A DNA stretch of 34,063 bases, taken from Ignavibacteriales bacterium (GTDB lineage Bacteria; Bacteroidota; Ignavibacteria; UBA10030). The notes beneath the pieces are model-generated. The model saw only the letters and a program-made list of their open reading frames with translations, was not told the origin of the DNA and ran no database searches. How positions within the stretch are numbered: the stretch's first letter is position 1; each line of letters opens with the position of its first letter. This document shows positions 8,876-15,493 of the stretch, one piece after another. Made by a program: the position numbers and the translations under genes. Location: NCBI GenBank assembly GCA_016192345.1, contig JACPUH010000020.1, forward strand, positions 1 through 34,063, in the 5' to 3' direction.

Positions 8876-9289
8876 TTATGACTTTTTCCTGGCGCGCCCC
8901 TTTCCCGGCCATCGAGATTTGATCTCTTTGACGGCGGCCGCAGCGATATCGCTTGCCAGATGCTCCGTGTTGAGGAGGTAACGCACTTTCTCAAGAGTGT
9001 CGATCCCCGATTTTCTTAAGGTAAGCAGGATTTCCTTTTCTGCCATCGTTATCGATTCAAGGTCCTTGGAGGGAATTCCCGTCAGCAGCCATTGAATATC
9101 ACAGCCGAGATGGATTAACCGCGTATACATCTTGTTTCCCGGCTGCGAGGCCGCGGAGAGATATCGATCCAGGTGTTGTGTCGTTACCCCAAGTGCATCG
9201 GCAAATTGTTTCTTCCAGCCGTGGTCAGTTCCGAATTTTGACTGGCCGAATTCCTTCAACCGATTTGCTATGGCGTTGTTTTTCAACAT
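8876..9289 (-). CDS. CI-like helix-turn-helix transcriptional repressor
   Basis: This is a 137-residue DNA-binding protein. Residues about 5-60 form an XRE/CI-type helix-turn-helix (RLKEFGQSKFGTDHGWKKQFADALGVTTQHLDRYLSA, split as KQFADALG turn VTTQHLDRYLS). The tail LGCDIQWLLTG (around 70-80) is the motif that closes this domain in many Bacteroidota and phage CI-type repressors. A C-terminal helical region (MAEKEILLTLRKSGIDTLEKVRYLL) may dimerise, followed by a very basic end (KSRWPGKGRARKKS). There is no peptidase domain. The ATG at 9289 is preferred over the TTG at 9295. A palindrome ACAAATTTGT sits 2 nt upstream of the ATG, where bound protein could block its own translation or transcription. 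It is divergent from the small HTH gene at 9369. Confidence 0.82.
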   Translation of the reverse strand: MLKNNAIANRLKEFGQSKFGTDHGWKKQFADALGVTTQHLDRYLSAASQPGNKMYTRLIHLGCDIQWLLTGIPSKDLESITMAEKEILLTLRKSGIDTLEKVRYLLNTEHLASDIAAAAVKEIKSRWPGKGRARKKS

Positions 9290-9368
9290 AAACAAATTTG
9301 TGTTCTTTTATCTTGATTGAAGACTAAATTTTGTTTAATTTTAGCCTGTCAACTTGTGGACAGATGAT
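9290..9368. promoter_or_regulatory. AT-rich divergent control region between two HTH genes
   Basis: Rightward: TTGATT (9313-9318), 17-nt spacer, TAATTT (9336-9341), a fair sigma70-like promoter for the gene at 9369. Leftward: a perfect TTGACA -35 (complement of 9347-9352) with only a poor -10. Two dyads could be operators: the perfect palindrome ACAAATTTGT (9292-9301), and an imperfect dyad CTAAATTT/AATTTTAG (about 9324-9344) that overlaps both promoters. The region is strikingly A/T-rich against its surroundings. Confidence 0.55.
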
Positions 9369-9569
9369 ATGAAAAACTTACGCGAGAGACAAGGCAGCAA
9401 ACCGTTGCATATCCGGGTGCAAATAATGATGCTGGAGAAGGGGATCAACAGGAAATTGATTATGGAACGACTTCAGCTATCCAAGAGTTTGTTGAGCAAA
9501 GCTTTAAATGGGAAGCGAAAGGCTGCTTTGGAAAGGGTTGCACGATTTGTCCGGTCGCAGAGAAGGTGA
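9369..9569 (+). CDS. Small helix-turn-helix (Cro-like) protein
   Basis: This is a 66-residue basic protein consisting almost entirely of one helix-turn-helix domain: IRVQIMMLEKGINRKLI, turn, MERLQLSKSLLSKALNG, then KRKAALERVARFVRSQRR. The LSKSLLSKALNGKR segment reads like the recognition helix of XRE/Cro proteins. The ATG at 9369 is chosen over the TTG at 9354. It is one of only two plus-strand genes in the window. It is divergent from the CI-like repressor and lies about 50 nt upstream of a receiver-domain gene. Its size, orientation and partner suggest a Cro-type antagonist, which is inference from layout only. Confidence 0.7.
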   Translation: MKNLRERQGSKPLHIRVQIMMLEKGINRKLIMERLQLSKSLLSKALNGKRKAALERVARFVRSQRR

Positions 9570-9621
9570 ACATGAGCCGGCCGTGATGCGGCATGGAAGC
9601 GTTGCCGAAGGGAAACCGAGA

Positions 9622-10020
9622 ATGGACAATGGTGAGTTCAGAAGGGAAAGGGTGGGGACGATACTTCTTGCCGAGGATGACGAGAGCATGCGCGGCCTTG
9701 TCCAGTTGGTCCTGGAGGCGGAAGGCTTCACGGTTCTTGCGACGACAAACGGCTCGGAGGCGCTGGAAGCCTACAGGAAATCAGGGGATTCCATACACAT
9801 TGTGATTTCCGATGTCGGGATGCCGGGACTAAGCGGCGTGGATCTTTTTCGGGAACTCGCTCTTCTCAATCCAATTGTAAAAATGATTCTCATAAGCGGG
9901 CATCTTGATTCTCTGTCGTTGGGTCAACTTCGAAAAGCCGGTCTGAAACATTTTATTCAAAAGCCCTTCAGTCCCGATCAGTTCCTTCAGGCTGTTGATG
10001 AAGTTCTTGCCGAACCATAG
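9622..10020 (+). CDS. Stand-alone response regulator receiver domain (CheY-like)
   Basis: This is a single receiver domain with no output domain, about 132 residues from the chosen start. The acidic pocket is AEDDES (after TILL), the phosphoacceptor Asp is in VVISDVGMPG, the switch residue is Ser in ILISGH, and the conserved Lys is in FIQKPFSP, so the active site is complete. MPGLSGVDLF is typical of receivers paired with hybrid kinases. The ATG at 9622 has AAGGGA about 7 nt upstream. Earlier starts at 9586 (ATG) or before would add non-conserved sequence. No cognate kinase is adjacent. It lies 52 nt downstream of the small HTH gene and is probably cotranscribed, linking a phosphorelay input to that switch. 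It converges with the dioxygenase-like gene. Confidence 0.85.
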   Translation: MDNGEFRRERVGTILLAEDDESMRGLVQLVLEAEGFTVLATTNGSEALEAYRKSGDSIHIVISDVGMPGLSGVDLFRELALLNPIVKMILISGHLDSLSLGQLRKAGLKHFIQKPFSPDQFLQAVDEVLAEP

Positions 10021-10168
10021 GAACCGCGGGGTGATTGACCCACGCATTTCTCCAAAGCTTTTCCCCGCCCGATTGTTACACCCGGACTCAATGGAATTTA
10101 GCTGGCCAGTATGAAGCCGGAGAAAGGAGGGGGTAATTGACATGCCGTCCAGGCTGAAGGAGACAATA

Positions 10169-10741
10169 CTAACGAGTATCCAGGATAATGTCCCTTTCGC
10201 AATGCAGTAGCCCATCCTTTCCCTTGCGGATCTTCATGACATAGGAAAACCTTCCATCCCGCGAAGGGCGTTCCCTGCCGGCGGGAGAAAGAAACGGGTC
10301 ACCTTCGAAAAGAAAATCGTCCAACCACCGCGCAGCTCCGTTGTCCGGGACGATCACGAGATGGATATGCGCAGGGTTGCGACCCCTGGGGTAGGAGCCG
10401 GGTTTGATCGTGCGGATCTCATACCGCCCATCCTTATCCGTCCTGAACCAGCCGTTGATCCTCGGACGTTGCCAGCTTCCGTCATCGCTGTTATACACCC
10501 CCGTCGCATCCGTCTGATAAACATAAAGAAGCACGCCCGGCGCCGGTGTTTTGCCATCGCGGGAATAGAATACCCCGTTCACGATCAACTGTTCACCCGG
10601 TTCTTTTTGGGAGACCAGGGTGACGGACGACGTGATGGTCTTCGGCCGTTCGGGAAGAGGAGGGGTTTCCTGGGCAAGGATTTTGCCGGCAACGACCAAC
10701 GGCAAGAGTATTGTGGAAAGAAATAAAGTTTGAAGGTTCAT
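10169..10741 (-). CDS. Exported intradiol ring-cleavage dioxygenase-like protein
   Basis: The 190-residue protein has a signal peptide (MNLQTLFLSTILLPLVVAGKILAQ). It is followed by the beta-sandwich core of the intradiol dioxygenase family: GVLLYVYQTDATGVYN (69-84), NGWFRTDKDGRYEIRTIKPG (starting at 96), SYPRGRNPAHIHLVI (116-130). Probable iron ligands are Tyr83, Tyr117, His125 and His127, all present. The family cleaves catechol or protocatechuate with non-haem Fe(III). This short exported version lacks the N-terminal helical dimerisation domain of catechol 1,2-dioxygenases, and its substrate is unknown. The ATG at 10741 has GGAG about 4-5 nt upstream. It follows the gene at 10763 by 21 nt and is very likely in the same operon. 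Confidence 0.88.
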   Translation of the reverse strand: MNLQTLFLSTILLPLVVAGKILAQETPPLPERPKTITSSVTLVSQKEPGEQLIVNGVFYSRDGKTPAPGVLLYVYQTDATGVYNSDDGSWQRPRINGWFRTDKDGRYEIRTIKPGSYPRGRNPAHIHLVIVPDNGAARWLDDFLFEGDPFLSPAGRERPSRDGRFSYVMKIRKGKDGLLHCERDIILDTR

Positions 10742-10762
10742 GAGCTCCGCTCCGGAGAGATC

Positions 10763-11161
10763 TTATGGTTTCATGACCTGCTCGCGTCCGTCTTTACTGA
10801 CCACCTTCAGGAAGCTTCCAGTATCCCGCGCGTAGATCTGCACTCCTCCTTTTTCAGAGTCATCCGAAAGACCGAGCGCTGAGCCATTCTCTGCCGCAGT
10901 CAGTTTTACAACAGGACCGCTCTTCGGATCGGTCAGGCGCAAAAGGACTGTTTCGGGGTAATCCTTTCCATCCACCCTGGTCGGGGGGTGCACCGAGATG
11001 CTGGCACGGATTCGGCCGGCCGCGTCCACGATCTCGAGTGCGCGCCCGCGTAGAATTTGCCCAGAACTACCAGCGGTCGCCGGCCGCACATACGCGAGGA
11101 TAACCATCATAATGATCAGATTAAGAAGCGTAAGAGCGATTGCTGTTCGTTGCAGTTTCAT
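10763..11161 (-). CDS. Membrane-anchored or exported protein, unknown function
   Basis: The 132-residue protein has an N-terminal hydrophobic segment (LTLLNLIIMMVILAYV, about 10-25) ending in RPATAGS, which could be a signal peptide or an anchor. The exported part is beta-rich: LEIVDAAGRIRASISV, YPETVLLRLTDPKSGPVVKL, GVQIYARDTGSFLKVVSKDG. I do not recognise the family, but the alternating pattern with repeated D-x-x-G turns suggests a small beta-sandwich. The ATG at 11161 follows a strong GGAGGAG element, which decides against the longer frame starting at 11194. It is immediately upstream of the exported dioxygenase-like gene, so the two may act together in the periplasm. Confidence 0.72.
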   Translation of the reverse strand: MKLQRTAIALTLLNLIIMMVILAYVRPATAGSSGQILRGRALEIVDAAGRIRASISVHPPTRVDGKDYPETVLLRLTDPKSGPVVKLTAAENGSALGLSDDSEKGGVQIYARDTGSFLKVVSKDGREQVMKP

Positions 11162-11211
11162 GATGTCTCCTCCTTGGTTGGTGTCATGGGTCATTACTCT
11201 GCTTTTTTCCC

Positions 11212-11332
11212 ACTAATCTGCACGAATCTTCACAAATGAAATCCTAATGTTTACTGAGTTCCGTTTAAGACACCAATAATTTGTGGAGATTAGCGAAGAT
11301 TCCCAGCCCGACTGCTGACGTAGTCAGGCTGG
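11212..11332. repeat. Inverted periodic repeat downstream of the yceI-like gene
   Basis: The unit CTAATCTGCACGAATCTTCACAAAT (11215-11239, in segments) reappears inverted as ATTTGTGGAGATTAG and GCGAAGATTC (about 11279-11302). Next to it is a hairpin, CCAGCCCGACT (11303-11313) with AGTCAGGCTGG (11322-11332), an 11-bp stem with one G-U pair in the minus-strand RNA. It has no T-tract, so it is not a clear intrinsic terminator, although it lies just past the yceI-like stop. Confidence 0.5.
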
Positions 11333-11349
11333 CGGGGTGGATCCCTCTT

Positions 11350-11970
11350 TCACTGCCCTGCGGTGATTGCGGGACTGTTCGCGCCGATCAGAAGATGGAT
11401 TGTCACCTCGCTCCCGACCATCGTTGAGCCGGAAGGCCCGACGTTGAAATCGAACCGGTTGAGCGTAAAAGTCGATTCAAAGCCGGCAATATGGCCGACA
11501 GTTTGGTTTGCAAAATGCACCCCCAGGACCTTGACCGGTATGGTGATGCGTTTTGTTCTTCCTTTGATGGTGATATCCCCCTCCACCATCACCATGTTGT
11601 TTTCCGCTGCACTGCTGTTGACGCTTCGAAATGTCATGGTAGGGTGTCGGCCAACGTCGAAGTAATCGTCCGAACGGAGCGCACCGTCCCTCCCTTCGTT
11701 GCGGCTGTCGACGCTTGCTGTCTGGATTGTAAAGTCGACTTTTGTCGCCCCTCTATCCTTCGGGTTAAAATACACCGTTCCTCTGAAGTCGCGGAAGCGC
11801 CCCTCCTCCTTCACGACAAGCCACTTATAGATGGAGAATCCGACGTTGCTGTCCTCCTGCCGCACCTGAAACTCTCTTCCATCAGTTTGCCCGGAGGCGA
11901 AAGGAGCCACGACCATGAGTGCGCTGATAACGCCCAGGAGAACAGATCGAAAGGATTGATGGGATGTCAT
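11350..11970 (-). CDS. YceI family periplasmic lipid-binding-like protein
   Basis: The 206-residue protein has a signal peptide (MTSHQSFRSVLLGVISALMVVAPFASGQ) and a full YceI lipocalin-like barrel: EDSNVGFSIYKWLVVKEEGRF, FRGTVYFNP, ATKVDFTIQTASVDSRNEGRD, LRSDDYFDVGRHPTMTFRS, GDITIKGRTKRITIPV and ESTFTLNRFDFNVG. YceI proteins bind isoprenoid or other lipids in the periplasm and are often induced by envelope or acid stress. The ATG at 11970 follows GGAGG with 5-nt spacing, so the longer frame to 12027 is not used. A predicted ECF promoter lies 62 nt upstream (12032-12062), making this a likely member of the same regulon as the propeller gene. Confidence 0.93.
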   Translation of the reverse strand: MTSHQSFRSVLLGVISALMVVAPFASGQTDGREFQVRQEDSNVGFSIYKWLVVKEEGRFRDFRGTVYFNPKDRGATKVDFTIQTASVDSRNEGRDGALRSDDYFDVGRHPTMTFRSVNSSAAENNMVMVEGDITIKGRTKRITIPVKVLGVHFANQTVGHIAGFESTFTLNRFDFNVGPSGSTMVGSEVTIHLLIGANSPAITAGQ

Positions 11971-12031
11971 AGGTGCCTCCTCCATGGTTATAGGATATCG
12001 AAGCGACGTGGTGCAGAACCGTGTCACAAGC

Positions 12032-12062
12032 TATGATACCGGTGGAGGGGAGAGGGTTTGAA
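12032..12062 (-). promoter_or_regulatory. Predicted ECF sigma promoter, site 2 (yceI-like gene)
   Basis: On the minus strand: TTCAAACC (12055-12062), 14-nt spacer, GGTATCATA (12032-12040). It is identical in block sequence and spacing to the sites at 8818 and 18387. The spacer also shares pyrimidine-rich sequence and the CCAnC immediately before GGTATC. It lies 62 nt from the ATG at 11970. Confidence 0.72.
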
Positions 12063-12077
12063 TGGGGGGGAGAATAT

Positions 12078-12263
12078 GCACCGCAGAGGCGCAAAGGGCG
12101 CAGAGGAACGCGTAAAAATTAGGACGCTGAAAAAACGGAGAAAGCGGATAAATGCGGATGGATGGTAAAAGAGGTTTTTGTTCTTAATCCGCTTTTCCCT
12201 TCTTGATCCGGTTTTTCCCGCGTCCCCATGATTTGCTCTGAGTTCTCCGTGGCTCTGCGGTGC
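12078..12263. repeat. Nested inverted repeat made of periodic units
   Basis: Outer arms GCACCGCAGAG (12078-12088) and CTCTGCGGTGC (12253-12263) match perfectly over 11 bp. Inner arms AAAGCGGAT (12141-12149) and ATCCGCTTT (12187-12195) match over 9 bp. The left outer arm continues as CGCAAAGG and CGCAGAGG at 8-9 nt intervals. The whole 186-nt element fits exactly between the yceI-like promoter and the stop of the flavin reductase-like gene. Confidence 0.65.
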
Positions 12264-12280
12264 CGGCTTTTAGAGAGGAT

Positions 12281-12901
12281 TCAAAATTTGGGGCGGTTCA
12301 TCGTAAAGACTTTGCCGATGGTCGCATACTCATTGTCGCCGAGGCGCGCAACAGGCTTCGAGAGGAGCGGATCAACGAGGCCGTTTGGGCGCAGGATACC
12401 TTCGCGCAGATGGAAGCGGATGACTTCCGCGAGTACGAGCGTGGAGGATGTCCCTTGGACCGGGATGATCTGCGTGACCTTCGCCTCCATGGCGGCTGGT
12501 GCATCGGCAACGCGGGGCGGTTTGACGTCGACAGATGGTTGTGAAGGGAGTTGGAGAATCTCAAACTCGTTGATCTCCGATGGCCAATCTCCCGATGTAA
12601 TGTTCATCGCTTCAGCCAGCTCTTCGCTGACGATATTGATCACAAACTCACCGGTCTCCTCGATATTTCTCAAGGTATCTTTCGGCAGCGCCCCTTTCCG
12701 CCCGATCGCCAGCATCACGATGAGCGGCTTCGTGGCGATGGCGTTGAAGAAGGAAAAGGGGGCGAGGTTTACCCTACCCCGGGTGTCAATGGAGGAAACC
12801 CATGCAATGGGGCGTGGTGCAACGAGGCTCTGAAAAAGTTTGTAAGCGCTCGCCGGTTCCATCTCGGATGGACTCAGCGAAAGCGGCTCCTTGTTGTTCA
12901 T
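12281..12901 (-). CDS. Flavin reductase-like FMN-binding protein
   Basis: This is a 206-residue cytoplasmic protein of the flavin reductase/DIM6-NTAB family with a split-barrel fold. YKLFQSLVAPRPIAWVSSID (starting at 20) and GRVNLAPFSFFNAIATKPLIVMLAIG (starting at 42) form the FMN-binding core, KDTLRNIEETGEFVINIVSE (starting at 74) the conserved middle, and LVLAEVIRFHLRE the later strand. Members reduce free flavins or use bound FMN for small oxidoreductions, and the substrate here is not predictable. The ATG at 12901 has no obvious ribosome binding site. It precedes the yceI-like gene on the same strand, but a repeat element and a separate promoter lie between, so the two are probably independent. 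Confidence 0.9.
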   Translation of the reverse strand: MNNKEPLSLSPSEMEPASAYKLFQSLVAPRPIAWVSSIDTRGRVNLAPFSFFNAIATKPLIVMLAIGRKGALPKDTLRNIEETGEFVINIVSEELAEAMNITSGDWPSEINEFEILQLPSQPSVDVKPPRVADAPAAMEAKVTQIIPVQGTSSTLVLAEVIRFHLREGILRPNGLVDPLLSKPVARLGDNEYATIGKVFTMNRPKF

Positions 12902-13197
12902 CGCATTACGTAGTATTGACCGGGTGGTGAGTGAGGGTTCCGGTTGCAGAGTGACGCTCAGGAAAGATTAAAAGGTGAGGTTCGTTCGCTCTTTCCTGTT
13001 TCAAAATACAATCTTTTTTTGCGATGTCAAGTTGCCCCGCAAAAATCTTTCTCCTGAATTGAGACATCTGCGTCGATGTGGGACAACCGTCGCGGGACTT
13101 GAGTTACCTCTCCATTTGTTATCTAATGGAACGCCATGATCCTCTACCGGTGTGCGGTTTGGTGTTGTTATTTTCAACACTTCCTTGGTGTGCGCGG
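12902..13197. other. Non-coding gap between the MFS and flavin reductase-like genes
   Basis: No supported gene. A perfect 9-bp inverted repeat, CAGGAAAGA (12959-12967) and TCTTTCCTG (12990-12998), is separated by 22 nt and followed on the plus strand by an AT-rich run. It may mark the end of the MFS transcript or regulate the flavin reductase-like gene. The poly-T is on the wrong strand for terminating the MFS gene. Confidence 0.4.
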
Positions 13198-14397
13198 TTA
13201 GTAAACAGCCTTGCTCTTCGATGTCACGATGTAAAGCAGGACTCCAAGCAGTCCCACGGCGCAGGCGACCAGGAAAGGGAGTTCAACCGAATATTGCCAG
13301 AGGAAACCACCGAGAGCGCCGGCAGGAACGACGAGTAGATTCCTGATCGTATAGTAAATCCCCACGGATCGGCCCATCCTTGCCGGGTCCGCAAGGTCGG
13401 TAATCAAGGACTTGCGTGCCGGCTCGCCGAACTCTTTCAAACCACCGATGAGAAACGCGAGGATCAACAACGACATTGAGTCGGCAAAATAGATCGCCAG
13501 GGGAAAAACCGCGAAGGCGATGAAGGTCAGTGTTATCGGCAACTGTCGCCCCTGGAAGTCTGCCAACTTTCCTGCGGGAAGATACAGCGCGATGGAGATC
13601 ATTTGTTGAAAGGCGTAGACCATGCCGAATACTCCGGGCGAAAAGCCTTGTACCGTAACGACATACAGCGCAATAAACGCCCCGGCAATGCCCTCCCCGA
13701 TCCGGACGAAACATTCGGCGAGCAAAAGTCTCTTCAACCCCCCCGGCATGTGCTTGAAAATTTCCCGGGCTGAAGTTTCGTGGAACTCCGCTTTCCCTAT
13801 GCTCCGCTCTTGATAACCGCGTTGCTGGATGACGATTGCCGCGGCCGCGATCAAGAGGGTCATTCCCAACGCCGTGCGCACTCCAGATACTACTCCCACG
13901 GCTCCGATAAGCAATCCGCCAAGAGGCGCTGCGATGATGCGCGGAACCCTGACGAGCATGGACTGCACGCTGAAGGCAGTCCCTCTTTTTCCTGCAGGCA
14001 GGGCCTCGCCAATGACTGCAAACGTTGTCGGGAAGGCTCCGGCTTTCCAGGCCATCACAAGGAAAATTCCAACGAACACGACTCCCCAATGTGCGGCCAG
14101 GGCCATCACGGCATAGCCGCTCATCGCAAGGAGTGTGAAGAGCATCAAGGCCCGCTTCCGGCCGAAACGGTCGTTGATCCAGCCGCCGGGATACTGGTAG
14201 ATCCCGTCAAGGAAATCCCTGAAGGAAAAAGCCAACCCGACCACGAATCCGCTCGCCCCTAGGGCAGAAAGGTAGAGGGGGAGATACGCCATCCACAACT
14301 CTTCACCGAGCCCGAGACCAAAGAGACTCCCCCCCAGGACCGCGACATTGCGGTTTATGCTCAGACCGTTGGCAGTTATCTTGAGGAGGTTTTTCAT
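13198..14397 (-). CDS. MFS transporter
   Basis: This is a 399-residue major facilitator protein with about twelve hydrophobic segments. The loop between helices 2 and 3 has GGWINDRFGRKRALM, a good copy of the MFS signature (G-x-x-x-D-R-x-G-R-K/R). A related loop in the second half is AGKLADFQGRQLPIT. Substrate is unknown, and the general layout is that of drug or metabolite exporters. The ATG at 14397 (MKNLLKITANG) is preferred over the GTG at 14421, which lies inside a terminator hairpin. The T-tract of that terminator ends only 5 nt before this ATG, so there is no conventional ribosome binding site. The gene is either translated from a leaderless transcript or reached by read-through. Confidence 0.9.
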   Translation of the reverse strand: MKNLLKITANGLSINRNVAVLGGSLFGLGLGEELWMAYLPLYLSALGASGFVVGLAFSFRDFLDGIYQYPGGWINDRFGRKRALMLFTLLAMSGYAVMALAAHWGVVFVGIFLVMAWKAGAFPTTFAVIGEALPAGKRGTAFSVQSMLVRVPRIIAAPLGGLLIGAVGVVSGVRTALGMTLLIAAAAIVIQQRGYQERSIGKAEFHETSAREIFKHMPGGLKRLLLAECFVRIGEGIAGAFIALYVVTVQGFSPGVFGMVYAFQQMISIALYLPAGKLADFQGRQLPITLTFIAFAVFPLAIYFADSMSLLILAFLIGGLKEFGEPARKSLITDLADPARMGRSVGIYYTIRNLLVVPAGALGGFLWQYSVELPFLVACAVGLLGVLLYIVTSKSKAVY

Positions 14398-14402
14398 GAA
14401 AT

Positions 14403-14439
14403 AAAAAAACGTGCGACGCACCGGATGATGCGTCGCACG
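14403..14439 (-). terminator. Intrinsic terminator of the esterase/creatininase-family transcript
   Basis: On the minus strand a perfect 11-bp stem (GTGCGACGCA with TGCGTCGCAC plus one flanking C-G pair, 8-nt loop) is followed by one base and seven Ts. It lies about 60 nt downstream of the esterase stop at 14499. It is the clearest terminator in the window. Confidence 0.88.
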
Positions 14440-14498
14440 GGGTGGTTCTTCAAAGATTGTCTTATGAAAGGCTGATCAGTATACTTTCACACCCGGGG

Positions 14499-15425
14499 TC
14501 ATTCCTTCAATATTCCATGCTGTCGAAGGAAGGCGCGGATACCGGTAAAAATTCTGTGCATTTCCTCTCCTGTAAACCCGCCGTGCCGTCCTCCGGGGAT
14601 GGTGATGAACTCGTTCGGGACCCCTGCTTTGTTCAATGCTTCATGCAGACGGACCGCGTGGGTGTAGGGGACGAGCTGGTCGTTATCGCCGTGCACGGTG
14701 AAGATGGGGGGAAGTCCCTTGCGGACATACTGGATCGGGGAGAGCCGTTTTGCCAACTCATCGCGGTTCGGGAGACTGCCGAACCAGGAGAGGGCATACC
14801 GCTGCATATTCGGGCCGGCGAACAGATCGTTGACATCCGTGATGCCGAACCAGTTGATAATGGCTGCCACCTTCGGCTGACCGCTGAATGTGTCCCAGTC
14901 AGGAACATTGTCGAATCCGGCTGCCGCGGTCAGCATGCCGGTCGTGAGCGCCAGATGGCCCCCTGCCGATCCCCCCGTGACGACAACTTTCGTTGTGTCG
15001 AAGCCGTACGTCTTCGCATTGAGAAAAACCCAGCGGAGCGCGAGGCGGCAATCCTCCACTGCGGCGGGTGCCAGCGAGACTTTGGCGAGCCGGTACTCAA
15101 CGTTCACGACGGCGAAACCCATCTCAAGGTAGGGGAGAAGGGAAAGGATGGAGGATTCCTTGCTCCCGACAACCCAGCCTCCGCCATGAATGAAGATGAG
15201 GGTCGGGACGGGGACCGCAGGGTTCCGCGTTGCATACACATCGAGCTTGCACTCGAAATTGTTCGCGACCGAATAGGTGATGTTGGGAATGACGCGGTAC
15301 TGGCTGCTGAGATCGATGGACCACGCCGCTGTTTCCGAAAGCTGCGCGACGGAAACGGCTGAGAACAGCATCCAGAGAAAGGCATAAACTGCAAAACGGG
15401 ACATGGATAAACGGGATGTGATCAT
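14499..15425 (-). CDS. Exported alpha/beta hydrolase (HSL/carboxylesterase-like)
   Basis: The 308-residue protein has a signal peptide (SRFAVYAFLWMLFSAVSVAQ, to about residue 28). It then has the esterase/lipase fold: oxyanion HGGGW (80-84), nucleophile elbow GGSAGGH with Ser153, acid Asp247 or Asp249 in VHGDNDQLVP, and His281 in GGRHGG. The triad is complete. The family hydrolyses short acyl esters or carbohydrate esters in the periplasm or outside the cell. The ATG at 15425 follows AAAGGAG with about 6-nt spacing, which excludes the longer frame that starts at 15497. It lies 68 nt downstream of the creatininase-family gene and ends before a strong terminator, so these two form one operon. 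Confidence 0.92.
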   Translation of the reverse strand: MITSRLSMSRFAVYAFLWMLFSAVSVAQLSETAAWSIDLSSQYRVIPNITYSVANNFECKLDVYATRNPAVPVPTLIFIHGGGWVVGSKESSILSLLPYLEMGFAVVNVEYRLAKVSLAPAAVEDCRLALRWVFLNAKTYGFDTTKVVVTGGSAGGHLALTTGMLTAAAGFDNVPDWDTFSGQPKVAAIINWFGITDVNDLFAGPNMQRYALSWFGSLPNRDELAKRLSPIQYVRKGLPPIFTVHGDNDQLVPYTHAVRLHEALNKAGVPNEFITIPGGRHGGFTGEEMHRIFTGIRAFLRQHGILKE

Positions 15426-15493
15426 GGGAACTCCTTTTGGTTTGTCATTGATGGCCGGAAGATCGCCGTAAGGGGGGTGGATCGTTCTTCTCC

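Noticed and set aside
9290..10020. Prophage or integrated element suggested by the CI/Cro-like pair
   Set aside because: No integrase, structural, replication or lysis gene and no attachment-site repeat is visible. Flanking genes are ordinary chromosomal functions.
11303..11332. Terminator for the yceI-like gene
   Set aside because: The 11-bp stem is good but no T-tract follows on the minus strand, so I list it only as part of a repeat.
12913..12941. A fourth ECF-like site upstream of the flavin reductase-like gene (GGAACC, 14 nt, GGTCAATAC)
   Set aside because: The spacer length matches but both blocks differ from the other three sites, and the -10 would lie only about 12 nt from the ATG, leaving almost no leader. 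It is kept only as a possible different ECF-type promoter.
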